From contig JAGBAU010000292.1 in assembly GCA_017938785.1 (NCBI GenBank), positions 1 to 6,105 of the forward strand: a DNA stretch of 6,105 bases. The letters run 5' to 3'. Source of the stretch: Clostridia bacterium. Lineage in GTDB: Bacteria; Bacillota_A; Clostridia; Christensenellales; Aristaeellaceae. Each line of letters opens with the position of its first letter. The first letter of the stretch is position 1. The translations under genes and the position numbers were made by a program. The notes beneath the pieces are model-generated. The model saw nothing but the letters and a program-made list of their open reading frames with translations. It did not search any database and had not been told where the DNA came from. This document shows positions 1-5,538 of this stretch, one piece after another.

Positions 1-36
1 AAGAAAGACGAGAGCGAAGGAGGTGCGCAGGCATGA
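1..36 (+). CDS. 3' end of an upstream gene, probably the LivM permease (partial)
   Basis: Frame 1 is open from the window edge and reads KKDESEGGAQA before a TGA at 34-36. That stop overlaps the livG start codon as ATGA, the same junction seen between livG and livF, so this is probably the tail of the preceding gene of the operon. The usual order of such operons (livH, livM, livG, livF) makes the permease LivM the best guess. A charged hydrophilic C-terminal tail would fit the cytoplasmic end of a membrane permease. Only eleven codons are visible, so the identity is inferred from context and not from homology. Confidence 0.5.
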   Translation, partial: KKDESEGGAQA

Positions 37-881
37 GTTATCAGAAGCAGAAAATGGTTCCGATCCCCAGCGCGGGTATCATTCCGGAGCGCGACCTTTA
101 CGCAACTCCCGTACTTGAAGCGCGCCACCTGGGCATCGAGTTCGGCGGCCTGAAGGCGGTTGATGATTTCAACCTGACCATCGGTAAGACCGAAATCGCC
201 GGTCTGATCGGCCCCAACGGCGCAGGCAAGACCACCGTCTTCAACCTGCTGACCAAGGTATACCAGCCCACCCACGGTACCATCCTGCTCAACGGTAAGG
301 AAACTTCCCGCATGAATACCGTGCAGGTGAATCGTGCCGGTATCGCCCGTACCTTCCAGAATATCCGTCTGTTCTCCAACCTGACCGTTGAGGACAACGT
401 CAAAATCGGCCTGCACAATTCCCAGAAGTATTCCACCATCAGCGGCATCCTCCGTCTTCCCGGCTACTGGAAGAACGAAAAGAAGATGCACGAGCGGGCG
501 CTGGATCTGTTGTCCATCTTTGACATGCAGGATCTGGCAGGCCATGAGGCAGGTTCCCTGCCCTACGGTGCACAGCGCCGCCTGGAGATCGTTCGCGCCC
601 TGGCTACCGAGCCGTCCCTGCTGCTGCTGGACGAGCCCGCCGCCGGCATGAACCCCTCCGAGACCGCTGAACTGATGGCCAACATCCGCAAGATTCGCGA
701 TACCTTCCAGATCGCCATCATGCTCATCGAGCACGATATGAAGCTGGTCATGGGTATCTGCGAGGGTATCGCCGTACTGAACTACGGCCGCATCATTGCC
801 AAGGGCACCGCTGAAGAGATTCAGAAGAATCCTGCAGTTATCGAGGCCTATCTGGGCAAGCAGAAGGAGAGTAACGCATGA
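33..881 (+). CDS. livG: Branched-chain amino acid ABC transporter ATP-binding protein LivG
   Basis: One of the two cytoplasmic ATPases that drive import of branched-chain (or related) amino acids with LivF and the LivH/LivM permeases. In the 282 residues the nucleotide-binding domain shows Walker A GPNGAGKTT (60-68), Q-loop Q109 in RTFQN, the LivG-type signature LPYGAQRRLEI (176-186) instead of LSGGQ, Walker B LLLLDEP (196-202) and the switch His234 in IEHD. The IEHDMKLVMGIC stretch is characteristic of LivG. The start at 33 is supported by AAGGAGGTG at 17-25 and by the ATGA overlap with the preceding gene. The domain proper begins near residue 27, so there is an N-terminal extension of about 25 residues compared with the roughly 255-residue enterobacterial LivG. 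It overlaps livF by 4 nt, implying coupled translation and matched amounts of the two ATPases. The exact substrate cannot be read from the sequence. Confidence 0.93.
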   Translation: MSYQKQKMVPIPSAGIIPERDLYATPVLEARHLGIEFGGLKAVDDFNLTIGKTEIAGLIGPNGAGKTTVFNLLTKVYQPTHGTILLNGKETSRMNTVQVNRAGIARTFQNIRLFSNLTVEDNVKIGLHNSQKYSTISGILRLPGYWKNEKKMHERALDLLSIFDMQDLAGHEAGSLPYGAQRRLEIVRALATEPSLLLLDEPAAGMNPSETAELMANIRKIRDTFQIAIMLIEHDMKLVMGICEGIAVLNYGRIIAKGTAEEIQKNPAVIEAYLGKQKESNA

Positions 882-1591
882 GCACTTTGCTGAAGGTTGA
901 AAACCTCCATGTCTATTACGGCAGCATCCACGCCATCAAGGGCGTATCCTTCGAAGTAAACGAGGGCGAGGTCGTAACCCTGATCGGCGCAAACGGCGCA
1001 GGCAAGTCCACCACGCTGAACACCGTGTCCGGTTTGCTCAAGCCCAAGAGCGGCAAGATCGAGTTTGAAGGCCAGAACATCATCGGTGTTCCCGCCAACA
1101 AGATCGTCTCCCACGGCATGGCACTGTGTCCGGAAGGCCGCCGCATCTTCCTGCAGATGACGGTTGAGGAAAACCTGGAAATGGGCGGTTACACCCGCGA
1201 TAAGAGCGAAATTGAGCCCGGTATCGCAGATGTATACAAGCGTTTCCCCCGCCTGAAGGAGCGCTATAAGCAGGTCGCCGGCACCCTGTCCGGCGGCGAA
1301 CAGCAGATGCTGGCCATGGGCCGTGCGCTCATGTCCAAGCCGAAGCTGCTGATGCTGGACGAACCGTCCATGGGTCTGGCTCCCATCCTGGTTGAGCAGA
1401 TCTTTGATATCATCAAGGAACTCAACGCAGCCGGCACCACCATCCTGCTGGTTGAGCAAAATGCCCGCATGGCACTGTCTGTTGCCCACCGCGCTTACGT
1501 GCTGGAAACCGGTTCCATTTCCATGACCGGCGATGCACACGAGCTGGCCGAGGACGACCGCGTCCGCAAGGCCTACCTGGGCGAAAGCTAA
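878..1591 (+). CDS. livF: Branched-chain amino acid ABC transporter ATP-binding protein LivF
   Basis: Second ATPase of the same importer, expected to pair with LivG under the LivH/LivM permeases on the inner face of the membrane. The 237 residues match the normal LivF length. Walker A is GANGAGKST (37-45), the Q-loop position carries the LivF-type PEGR (85-88), the signature is the canonical LSGGEQQ (137-143), Walker B is LLMLDEP (157-163), and the switch position is Gln194 in VEQN where most ABC ATPases have His. PEGR and VEQN are typical family features and separate LivF from LivG. The ribosome binding site AAGGAG (864-869) lies inside the livG end, 8 nt before the ATG, and the start overlaps the livG stop as ATGA. 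A strong hairpin terminator begins 4 nt after the stop, so this is the last gene of the operon. Confidence 0.94.
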   Translation: MSTLLKVENLHVYYGSIHAIKGVSFEVNEGEVVTLIGANGAGKSTTLNTVSGLLKPKSGKIEFEGQNIIGVPANKIVSHGMALCPEGRRIFLQMTVEENLEMGGYTRDKSEIEPGIADVYKRFPRLKERYKQVAGTLSGGEQQMLAMGRALMSKPKLLMLDEPSMGLAPILVEQIFDIIKELNAAGTTILLVEQNARMALSVAHRAYVLETGSISMTGDAHELAEDDRVRKAYLGES

Positions 1592-1595
1592 AGAC

Positions 1596-1629
1596 AAACA
1601 CCTTCCGGAATTGCTCCGGAAGGTGTTTT
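1596..1629 (+). terminator. Rho-independent terminator of the liv operon
   Basis: A perfect 14-bp stem (1596-1609 with 1615-1628) with the 5-nt loop ATTGC starts 4 nt after the livF stop. The 3' arm ends in GTTT and runs into one more T, so the U-tract is partly inside the stem. On the other strand the 5' arm provides a GTTTGTCTTT tail, so it can serve as a weak back-up terminator for the converging gene. Confidence 0.88.
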
Positions 1630-1638
1630 ATGCAAAAG

Positions 1639-1672
1639 AAAGCCGTTCCCTTTCGGGAGCGGCTTTTGTTTT
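1639..1672. terminator. Bidirectional terminator shared by liv operon and DUF362 gene
   Basis: The stem AAAGCCGTTCCC (1639-1650) pairs with GGGAGCGGCTTT (1655-1666), giving 12 bp with one wobble and the loop TTTC. Reading rightwards it is followed by TGTTTTAC; reading leftwards by CTTTTGC. It lies only 4 nt past the DUF362 stop codon, so its main role is probably to end that leftward transcript. For the liv transcript it is a second barrier directly after the first hairpin. Confidence 0.85.
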
Positions 1673-2804
1673 ACTTCATGACGATGAGTTCGTAATCTCT
1701 GGTGCCCAGGCCGATCTTTTCACCGTGCTCCAGACAGCTCTTCCATTCGATGTTGGGCTTGGTGTTCTTGAAGTGATCGCGGAAATCGAAGAAGTTGGGC
1801 TTGCGCATGTTGTCGCCCAGCTGGCTGTTGGCGATGGGCTCAGCCTTCAGGCAGGCGTCTGCACAGGCCTGATCCAGTGCGATGGGATCGAAGGATGCAA
1901 ACATGCCGATATTGGGCAGGATGGGTGCATCGTTCTCACTGTGGCAGTCGCAGTTGGGGGAGATATCGCAGACCAGAGATACGTGGAAGTTGGGACGGCC
2001 GTCCACAACTGCCTTGGCGTATTCGGCCATGCGGCGGTTGAGATCGTCGGGAGCGTTGTCCTGAACGAAGTCGATGGCGTCAAAGTTGCAGGCGCCCAGG
2101 CAGCGGCCGCAGCCTACGCAGTTGTCGGCGTTCACGCGCATCTTCTTGGTGGCGGCGTCGAACTCCAGGCCGTTGTTGGCGCATTCGCGCTGGCAGCGTC
2201 TGCAGCCACGGCACAGGGGAGCGATGACGGTGGGTTTGCCGCTGGAGTGCTGGTCCTTCTTGCCCGCACGGGAGCCGCAGCCCATGCCGATGTTCTTGAT
2301 GGTTCCGCCGAAGCCGGTCATCTCATGGCCCTTGAAGTGGGTCAGGCTCAGGAAAACGTCTGCATCCATGATGGCGTGGCCGATGTAGGCTTCCTTGATG
2401 TATTCGCCGCCGTTGACGGGTACTGCGATATCGTCGGTACCCTTCAGGCCGTCGCCGATGAGGATGGGGCAGCCCACGGTCAGGGGAGTGAAGCCGTTTT
2501 CCCATGCGCATTCCAGGTGCTCCAGGGCGTTCTTGCGGCTGCCGGGATACATGGTGTTGCAGTCGGTGAGGTAAGGCTTGCCGCCCATATCCTTGACCAT
2601 GTCTGCAACGGCGCGGGCATAGTTGGGGCGCAGGAAGCTCAGGTTGCCCAGCTCGCCGAAGTGCATCTTGATGGCGACAAACTTGCCGTCCATATCAATC
2701 TGGCCGATGCCGGCCATTTCCATCAGCTTTTTGAGTTTGCCGGTCAGGCCGGAGCTGCCAACGGCAACACGGAAATCCGTGAAATAAACCTTGGATTTTT
2801 CCAT
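1671..2804 (-). CDS. DUF362 domain-containing protein with two 4Fe-4S clusters
   Basis: A 377-residue cytoplasmic-looking protein with no signal peptide or membrane segment. The N-terminal two thirds carry DUF362 hallmarks: KMHFGE (46-51), LTDCNTMYPGSR (79-90), HFKGHEMTGFGGTIKNIGMG (156-175), then again SPNCDC and the FDPIALDQA stretch (305-313). Inserted in it is a bacterial ferredoxin-like pair of motifs: C198-x2-C201-x2-C204-x3-C208 and C229-x2-C232-x2-C235-x3-C239, expected to hold two 4Fe-4S clusters. A further Cys group, C279-x5-C285-x-C287-H288, follows. The family is widespread in anaerobes, but I know of no settled reaction; electron transfer is inferred from the clusters. The start at 2804 is set by GGAGGG 6 nt upstream; the frame stays open to 2921, but that extension would cross the promoter. 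It lies 71 bp behind an AraC-type regulator on the same strand. Confidence 0.9.
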   Translation of the reverse strand: MEKSKVYFTDFRVAVGSSGLTGKLKKLMEMAGIGQIDMDGKFVAIKMHFGELGNLSFLRPNYARAVADMVKDMGGKPYLTDCNTMYPGSRKNALEHLECAWENGFTPLTVGCPILIGDGLKGTDDIAVPVNGGEYIKEAYIGHAIMDADVFLSLTHFKGHEMTGFGGTIKNIGMGCGSRAGKKDQHSSGKPTVIAPLCRGCRRCQRECANNGLEFDAATKKMRVNADNCVGCGRCLGACNFDAIDFVQDNAPDDLNRRMAEYAKAVVDGRPNFHVSLVCDISPNCDCHSENDAPILPNIGMFASFDPIALDQACADACLKAEPIANSQLGDNMRKPNFFDFRDHFKNTKPNIEWKSCLEHGEKIGLGTRDYELIVMK

Positions 2805-2810
2805 GATCTT

Positions 2811-2816
2811 CCCTCC
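2811..2816 (-). promoter_or_regulatory. Ribosome binding site fixing the DUF362 start
   Basis: GGAGGG on the minus strand stands 6 nt before the ATG at 2804. It selects this start over the in-frame upstream ATGs at 2825 and 2921, which have no comparable site. Confidence 0.8.
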
Positions 2817-2821
2817 AAATG

Positions 2822-2834
2822 TCATATCATATGA
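2822..2834. repeat. 13-bp palindrome at the DUF362 transcription start, possible operator
   Basis: TCATAT-C-ATATGA is a perfect inverted repeat with 6-nt arms. It lies just downstream of the -10 box at 2839-2844, covering the predicted start of transcription. A protein bound here would block the promoter. The palindrome is seen directly; operator function is inferred, and AT-rich palindromes of this size can occur by chance. Confidence 0.4.
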
Positions 2835-2838
2835 GTCT

Positions 2839-2867
2839 ATTATAGGAGATATTTGTACAGGTTGCAA
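2839..2867 (-). promoter_or_regulatory. Sigma-A promoter of the DUF362 gene
   Basis: On the minus strand, TTGCAA (2867-2862) and a perfect TATAAT (2844-2839) are separated by exactly 17 bp. The predicted start near 2832 gives a 5' leader of about 28 nt before the ATG at 2804. It fits entirely in the gap after the regulator's stop codon. Confidence 0.8.
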
Positions 2868-2875
2868 GTAAATTT

Positions 2876-3772
2876 CTATATCTGGTTCAAAGCTTTGCGG
2901 CGCATTTGACGGGGCGTGCATCCGAATACGCGGCGGAATACGCGGTCGAAGTAGGCGACGCTTTCAAAGCCGGATGCGCAGGCAATCTCGGTGATGCTCT
3001 TCTCTGTGGAGATGAGCATGCGCTGGGCCTGGCGAAGCCGATGATTCAGCAGGTATTCCACGGGCGTCTGGCCTGCGAGGGTGCGGAAGCAACGCAGGGC
3101 TTCGCTGCGGCTGATGTTTGCTGCACGGGCGATCTGCTCCAGCATCAGCTTCTCGCGGTAGTGCTGGGCGATAAATTCCGTCATGGCGATGTAGCGCGCC
3201 TGCATGCGCATCGTTGCCTCGGAGGTATTGCCGGTGACCAGTCCGTCGCGGTTGCGGAATAGAAGCGACCAGAAGCGCACCGTCAACGACTGAATATCCA
3301 GTTCTCGGGTTTCGGGATTGGAATCCCAGATGGAAATCATGGAGCGCACCAGTTCCGTGCCTTCATTGTGCCAGAACTTGGAACCATCCATGATGCAGTA
3401 TTCCGCATTCAGGATGCGCAGGGGCTGCACGAAGCGCTCATAAAGCAGGCTGCCCTCTGCGGCAAAGAGCTCCGGCAGGAAGAGGAAACTTACAGCCTGG
3501 GCGTTGGTTTCATATTCATATCCGTGCAGGATGCCTGGGGCAACCCAGAGAACCTGCCCTTCATTTAAGGTGAACTGCTTGCAGCAGATTTGGCAGTTAA
3601 GCGAGCCCTTCTCCATGTAGACCAGCTCGTACTCCCGGTGCCAGTGCATGGCGGTGGAGGTGAGGCTTGCCGGGCTGTAGATATTGCGGTAAAATTCAAT
3701 GGGATAGCGCAGGCTGCCATGTTCACGAATCTCTCTCAGGGTTTCATCCGTTGGCGTGTGCGTATGCTGCAT
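2876..3772 (-). CDS. AraC-family transcriptional regulator with N-terminal cupin domain
   Basis: A 298-residue one-component regulator. The N-terminal half has a cupin-type sensor fold, marked by H43-W-H45-R-E47-Y-E49 and WVAPGILHGYEYE (76-88), which would bind a small effector, often a sugar or metabolite in this family. The C-terminal 100 residues form the AraC-type double helix-turn-helix: first helix pair around 208-230 (LEQIARAANISRSEALRCFR), second around 258-292, ending in the family signature GFESVAYFDRVFRRVFGCTP (268-287). The start ATG at 3772 has GAGGTG 6 nt upstream; a GTG at 3781 is in frame, but it forms part of that ribosome binding site. It has its own promoter and lies between a MATE pump gene and a DUF362 gene on the same strand, so either could be its target. 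The effector is unknown. Confidence 0.92.
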   Translation of the reverse strand: MQHTHTPTDETLREIREHGSLRYPIEFYRNIYSPASLTSTAMHWHREYELVYMEKGSLNCQICCKQFTLNEGQVLWVAPGILHGYEYETNAQAVSFLFLPELFAAEGSLLYERFVQPLRILNAEYCIMDGSKFWHNEGTELVRSMISIWDSNPETRELDIQSLTVRFWSLLFRNRDGLVTGNTSEATMRMQARYIAMTEFIAQHYREKLMLEQIARAANISRSEALRCFRTLAGQTPVEYLLNHRLRQAQRMLISTEKSITEIACASGFESVAYFDRVFRRVFGCTPRQMRRKALNQI

Positions 3773-3778
3773 GAACTT

Positions 3779-3784
3779 CACCTC
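3779..3784 (-). promoter_or_regulatory. Ribosome binding site fixing the AraC-type regulator start
   Basis: GAGGTG on the minus strand lies 6 nt before the ATG at 3772. The alternative GTG start at 3781 overlaps this site and would have no proper ribosome binding site of its own, so the shorter 298-residue form is preferred. Confidence 0.7.
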
Positions 3785-3809
3785 GCTTTCAAGTTAAGGT
3801 TGTAAGGTC

Positions 3810-3839
3810 ATTTTATCATGGCAAAATAAGCTTGAGCAA
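3810..3839 (-). promoter_or_regulatory. Probable promoter of the AraC-type regulator gene
   Basis: On the minus strand, TTGCTC (3839-3834) and TAAAAT (3815-3810) are 18 bp apart. The -10 box matches consensus at 5 of 6 positions and the -35 box is weak (3 of 6), as expected for a promoter that needs an activator. The predicted start near 3803 gives a leader of about 31 nt. Confidence 0.55.
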
Positions 3840-3843
3840 GCGA

Positions 3844-3861
3844 TTGGCACTATTGTGCTAA
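3844..3861. repeat. Imperfect 18-bp palindrome upstream of the regulator promoter
   Basis: On the minus strand TTAGCAC-AATA-GTGCCAA has 7-nt arms matching at 6 of 7 positions. It ends 5 bp upstream of the weak -35 box and is centred about 50 bp before the predicted start, a usual place for an activator or autoregulator site. A second short palindrome, CTTGAGCAAG (3831-3840), overlaps the -35 box. Binding by the AraC-type protein is inferred; AraC-type sites are more often direct repeats, so another regulator is possible. Confidence 0.4.
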
Positions 3862-3911
3862 TATTTGGCTGAAAAAGGCAAAAAGCATGAATGTATAGGA
3901 TTTATTCTGCA

Positions 3912-3951
3912 AATGAAAAAGAAAATCCGCAGGAAAGAGTTCCTGTGGATT
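3912..3951 (-). terminator. Rho-independent terminator of the MATE gene
   Basis: Reading leftwards, AATCCACAGGAA (3951-3940) pairs with TTCCTGCGGATT (3935-3924), 12 positions with one A-C mismatch and a 4-nt loop. It is followed by the T-rich TTCTTTTTC. It starts 4 nt after the MATE stop codon and separates that gene from the downstream AraC-type gene, whose own promoter follows. Confidence 0.85.
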
Positions 3952-3955
3952 GGGT

Positions 3956-5299
3956 TTATTGTGTGTTTTTTTGCTTCCTGCGCAGCCGGTAAAAGTAGAA
4001 AATGCATATCAGAATCTGCACAACTGTGGAGCAGGGGGTTGCCAGACCGATTTTGAACAGCGTGACGTCCGCCTGTCGGCTCATGAGCCAGGACACGGGG
4101 ATGCGTACGCCGAAGGCGCCGATGAGCCCTTGCAGCATGACGAATGTGGTGCTGCCGCAGCCGTTGAAGTAGCCGATGAAGCAGAACAGGAAGCTGACCA
4201 GCAGGGTATCGATGGCATAGGCCTTCAGATAGCTTGCGCCGGCGGCGATCACTTCCGCATCGCGTGCAAAGATGGAACCCAGTGCTTCACCATGGAAATA
4301 GGCCGCCCAGGCCATGATGCAGCCCAGTAGGAAGGAAGCGGCCATGCCGTAAACCATGGCCCTGCGCGCACGGCGGGCTTGGCCCGCGCCGATGTTCTGT
4401 GCGACGAAGGCGGAAAGGCTCTGGGAGAAGGCGGAGGGCACCAGCATGATGAAGGCGCAGAGCTTCTCGGCTACGCCCACACCTGCCGAGGCGACCAGGC
4501 CCAGGCTGTTGACGATGGCCAGGATGACCAGGAAGGAGATGCTCACCAGCAGATCCTGCAGCGCGATGGGCGTACCCAGCTGCAGGGTGCGGGCCAGGAG
4601 CCTGCCGTGTGGCCGGATGTTCTGTTTGTGGAAGGGGAAGGGCATGCCTTTGCGGCGGATGATCAGCATGCATAGAATCACGCTTACGCCCTGGGCAAGT
4701 ACGGTGGCCAGCGCTGCGCCGGCGGCGCCCATTTTGCATACGGATACGAAGAACAGGTCGCCTGCGATGTTCACGATGCAGGCGATCAGCACGGACATCA
4801 AAGGCGTGCGGGAATCGCCCATGCCGCGGAACACGCTGCCCAGAACATTGTATGCCACAATGAACAGCGAACCGCCCGCACAGATGGATACATACTGAAC
4901 CGTTTGCCGGAAGGCCTCCTCCGGGGCGTGCATCAGCCTGCACAGGGGACTTGCCAGCAGCGGTACGGCGATGGTGGCGAGCAGGCCCAGGGCGCCGAAC
5001 AGGCAGATGGCTGTGCCGATGATATCGCCGCTGCGCTTGCCCTCTCCTGCGCCGATGCTTTGGCCCAGCAGGATGGTGGTACCCATGGAAAGGCCCGTGA
5101 TCATAAAGGTGATGGTGTGCATCAGCTGGCTGCCGGTGGATACAGCGGATACATCCGCAGATGTGGCGAACTGGCCCACCACCAGCAGGTCCACCGCACC
5201 GTACATGGCCTGCAGAATCAGCGCGCCCAGCACGGGCAAGGCGAACTTCAGCAGGGGAGAGAGGATTCTTCCATGTACGAAATTGTTGTTGCTTTGCAT
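3956..5299 (-). CDS. MATE-family multidrug/cation efflux protein (MepA/NorM-like)
   Basis: A 447-residue integral membrane antiporter of the MATE family, normal length for its usual twelve membrane helices; such pumps export cationic or toxic small molecules against Na+ or H+. Hydrophobic segments occur throughout, for example 17-43, 58-79, 95-116, 166-187, 195-214, 254-276, 318-334 and 363-378. Typical MATE stretches are visible in both halves: GQSIGAGEG (79-87), the FRGMGDSRTP box (157-166) and the internal counterpart AQNIGAGQ (300-307). The tail RLRRKQKNTQ is positively charged, as expected inside the cell. The start at 5299 is set by GGAGG and by MATE alignment at residue 1; the frame stays open to 5428, but that stretch is the leader RNA and promoter. 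The gene has its own promoter, a terminator-bearing leader that looks like a riboswitch, and its own terminator. If the leader is a guanidine sensor, guanidine or a related cation is the likely substrate. Confidence 0.92.
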   Translation of the reverse strand: MQSNNNFVHGRILSPLLKFALPVLGALILQAMYGAVDLLVVGQFATSADVSAVSTGSQLMHTITFMITGLSMGTTILLGQSIGAGEGKRSGDIIGTAICLFGALGLLATIAVPLLASPLCRLMHAPEEAFRQTVQYVSICAGGSLFIVAYNVLGSVFRGMGDSRTPLMSVLIACIVNIAGDLFFVSVCKMGAAGAALATVLAQGVSVILCMLIIRRKGMPFPFHKQNIRPHGRLLARTLQLGTPIALQDLLVSISFLVILAIVNSLGLVASAGVGVAEKLCAFIMLVPSAFSQSLSAFVAQNIGAGQARRARRAMVYGMAASFLLGCIMAWAAYFHGEALGSIFARDAEVIAAGASYLKAYAIDTLLVSFLFCFIGYFNGCGSTTFVMLQGLIGAFGVRIPVSWLMSRQADVTLFKIGLATPCSTVVQILICIFYFYRLRRKQKNTQ

Positions 5300-5303
5300 A
5301 TGT

Positions 5304-5320
5304 ACCTCCGAAACGGAAGG
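5304..5320 (-). promoter_or_regulatory. MATE ribosome binding site inside a sequestering hairpin
   Basis: The Shine-Dalgarno sequence GGAGG (5309-5305), 5 nt before the ATG at 5299, is in the 3' arm of a hairpin: CTTCCG (5319-5314), loop TTT, CGGAGG (5310-5305), six pairs with one G-U. Folded, it would hide the ribosome binding site. A near copy of the arm, CGGAGGG, sits at the 5' end of the leader (5400-5394) and could compete for CCTTCCG (5320-5314) with seven pairs. The pairing is seen in the sequence; the switching role is inferred. Confidence 0.5.
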
Positions 5321-5324
5321 CTTG

Positions 5325-5372
5325 AAAAAGCCGGATAAAACAGCGGGTATTCCACCCGCCATCTTATCCGGC
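5325..5372 (-). terminator. Intrinsic terminator (attenuator) in the MATE leader
   Basis: GCCGGATAA (5372-5364) pairs perfectly with TTATCCGGC (5338-5330). The next four positions, GATG (5363-5360) with TGTT (5342-5339), pair with wobbles, and GCGGGT with ACCCGC closes on the loop GGAAT. This makes a nearly unbroken 19-bp stem, followed directly by five Ts (5329-5325). It lies between promoter and start codon, so it must act as an attenuator rather than as the end of a gene. Confidence 0.85.
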
Positions 5373-5400
5373 AGTAACTTCTTCTGAGACTTGCCCTCCG
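5325..5400 (-). promoter_or_regulatory. Candidate riboswitch in the MATE leader, tentatively guanidine-IV (mepA) class
   Basis: The leader from the promoter to the MATE start holds a compact structured RNA. Hairpin P1 is GGCaAGT (5395-5389, one bulged A) with ACTGCC (5375-5370) and the 13-nt purine-rich loop CTCAGAAGAAGTT. A 10-nt linker leads to hairpin P2, GCGGGT-GGAAT-ACCCGC (5359-5343). The 3' side of P1 and all of P2 are also parts of a long intrinsic terminator, so an RNA holding P1 and P2 would favour read-through, a genetic ON switch. Guanidine-IV riboswitches are known to sit before MATE (mepA) genes in Clostridia and to act by transcription termination. Context, size and two-hairpin layout agree. 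I could not confirm the loop-loop contact or align to the consensus from memory. Another or unknown ligand class is possible. Confidence 0.55.
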
Positions 5401-5412
5401 ATGAACAAATGA

Positions 5413-5441
5413 ATTGTAGCAAATCCAAGGGTGAATGTCAA
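5413..5441 (-). promoter_or_regulatory. Sigma-A promoter of the MATE gene
   Basis: On the minus strand a perfect TTGACA (5441-5436) and TACAAT (5418-5413) are separated by 17 bp. The predicted start near 5406 puts the whole structured leader in the transcript and leaves about 107 nt before the ATG. Such a strong promoter suggests that control comes after initiation, through the attenuator. Confidence 0.85.
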
Positions 5442-5478
5442 ATTAAGAATGGGTGTTTGCATTGCTTTTGTTTTCTTA

Positions 5479-5491
5479 AAGTAAAATACTT
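5479..5491. repeat. 13-bp palindrome, upstream member of a matched operator-like pair
   Basis: AAGTA-AAA-TACTT is a perfect inverted repeat with 5-nt arms and a 3-nt centre. It lies between the divergent promoters, about 52 bp before the predicted phosphofructokinase start. Its partner at 5539-5551 has the same AGTA-N3-TACT core and is centred exactly 60 bp away. The repeats are seen; the role as operator is inferred. Confidence 0.5.
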
Positions 5492-5501
5492 CAAATTCCT
5501 G

Positions 5502-5530
5502 TTTACGTTTAACTGAAAATGGACTACAAT
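5502..5530 (+). promoter_or_regulatory. Probable promoter of the phosphofructokinase gene
   Basis: TTTACG (5502-5507, 4 of 6 matches) and TACAAT (5525-5530, 5 of 6) are 17 bp apart. The predicted start near 5537 gives a leader of about 40 nt with AAGGAG at 5563-5568. It diverges from the MATE promoter, with about 60 bp between the two -35 boxes. Confidence 0.65.
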
Positions 5531-5538
5531 GGTATATG

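Noticed and set aside
848..1597. A 249-codon open frame on the - strand opposite livF
   Set aside because: livF is certain from its ABC motifs, and the antisense frame has no motif or ribosome binding site; it also starts inside the terminator region.
1533..2834. A 433-codon open frame on the + strand opposite the DUF362 gene
   Set aside because: It is low-complexity Ala/Gly/Val-rich, lacks recognisable motifs, crosses the two terminators and lies antisense to a gene with clear family motifs. It results from GC-biased third positions.
2805..2921. Upstream starts for the DUF362 protein (ATG at 2921 or 2825)
   Set aside because: The longer form would overlap the regulator gene and cross the promoter; neither has a ribosome binding site as good as that of the ATG at 2804.
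4287..4943. A 218-codon frame overlapping the MATE gene in another frame
   Set aside because: Arg/His/Pro-rich shadow translation of a clear membrane protein gene.
5325..5400. TPP, fluoride, guanidine-I/II/III, THF or preQ1 riboswitch in the MATE leader
   Set aside because: The conserved core sequences I know for these classes are not present; only the guanidine-IV assignment remains plausible from context and layout.
5300..5428. N-terminal extension of the MATE protein by 43 residues
   Set aside because: Its ATG lies upstream of the predicted transcription start, between the -35 and -10 boxes, and the extension would cover the leader hairpins; the ATG at 5299 has a proper ribosome binding site and fits MATE length.
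5463..5487. TTGCTT/TAAAAT as another + strand promoter
   Set aside because: The spacer between the boxes is only 14 bp, and the alternative TTGCAT gives 19 bp; the pair at 5502-5530 has a better fit.
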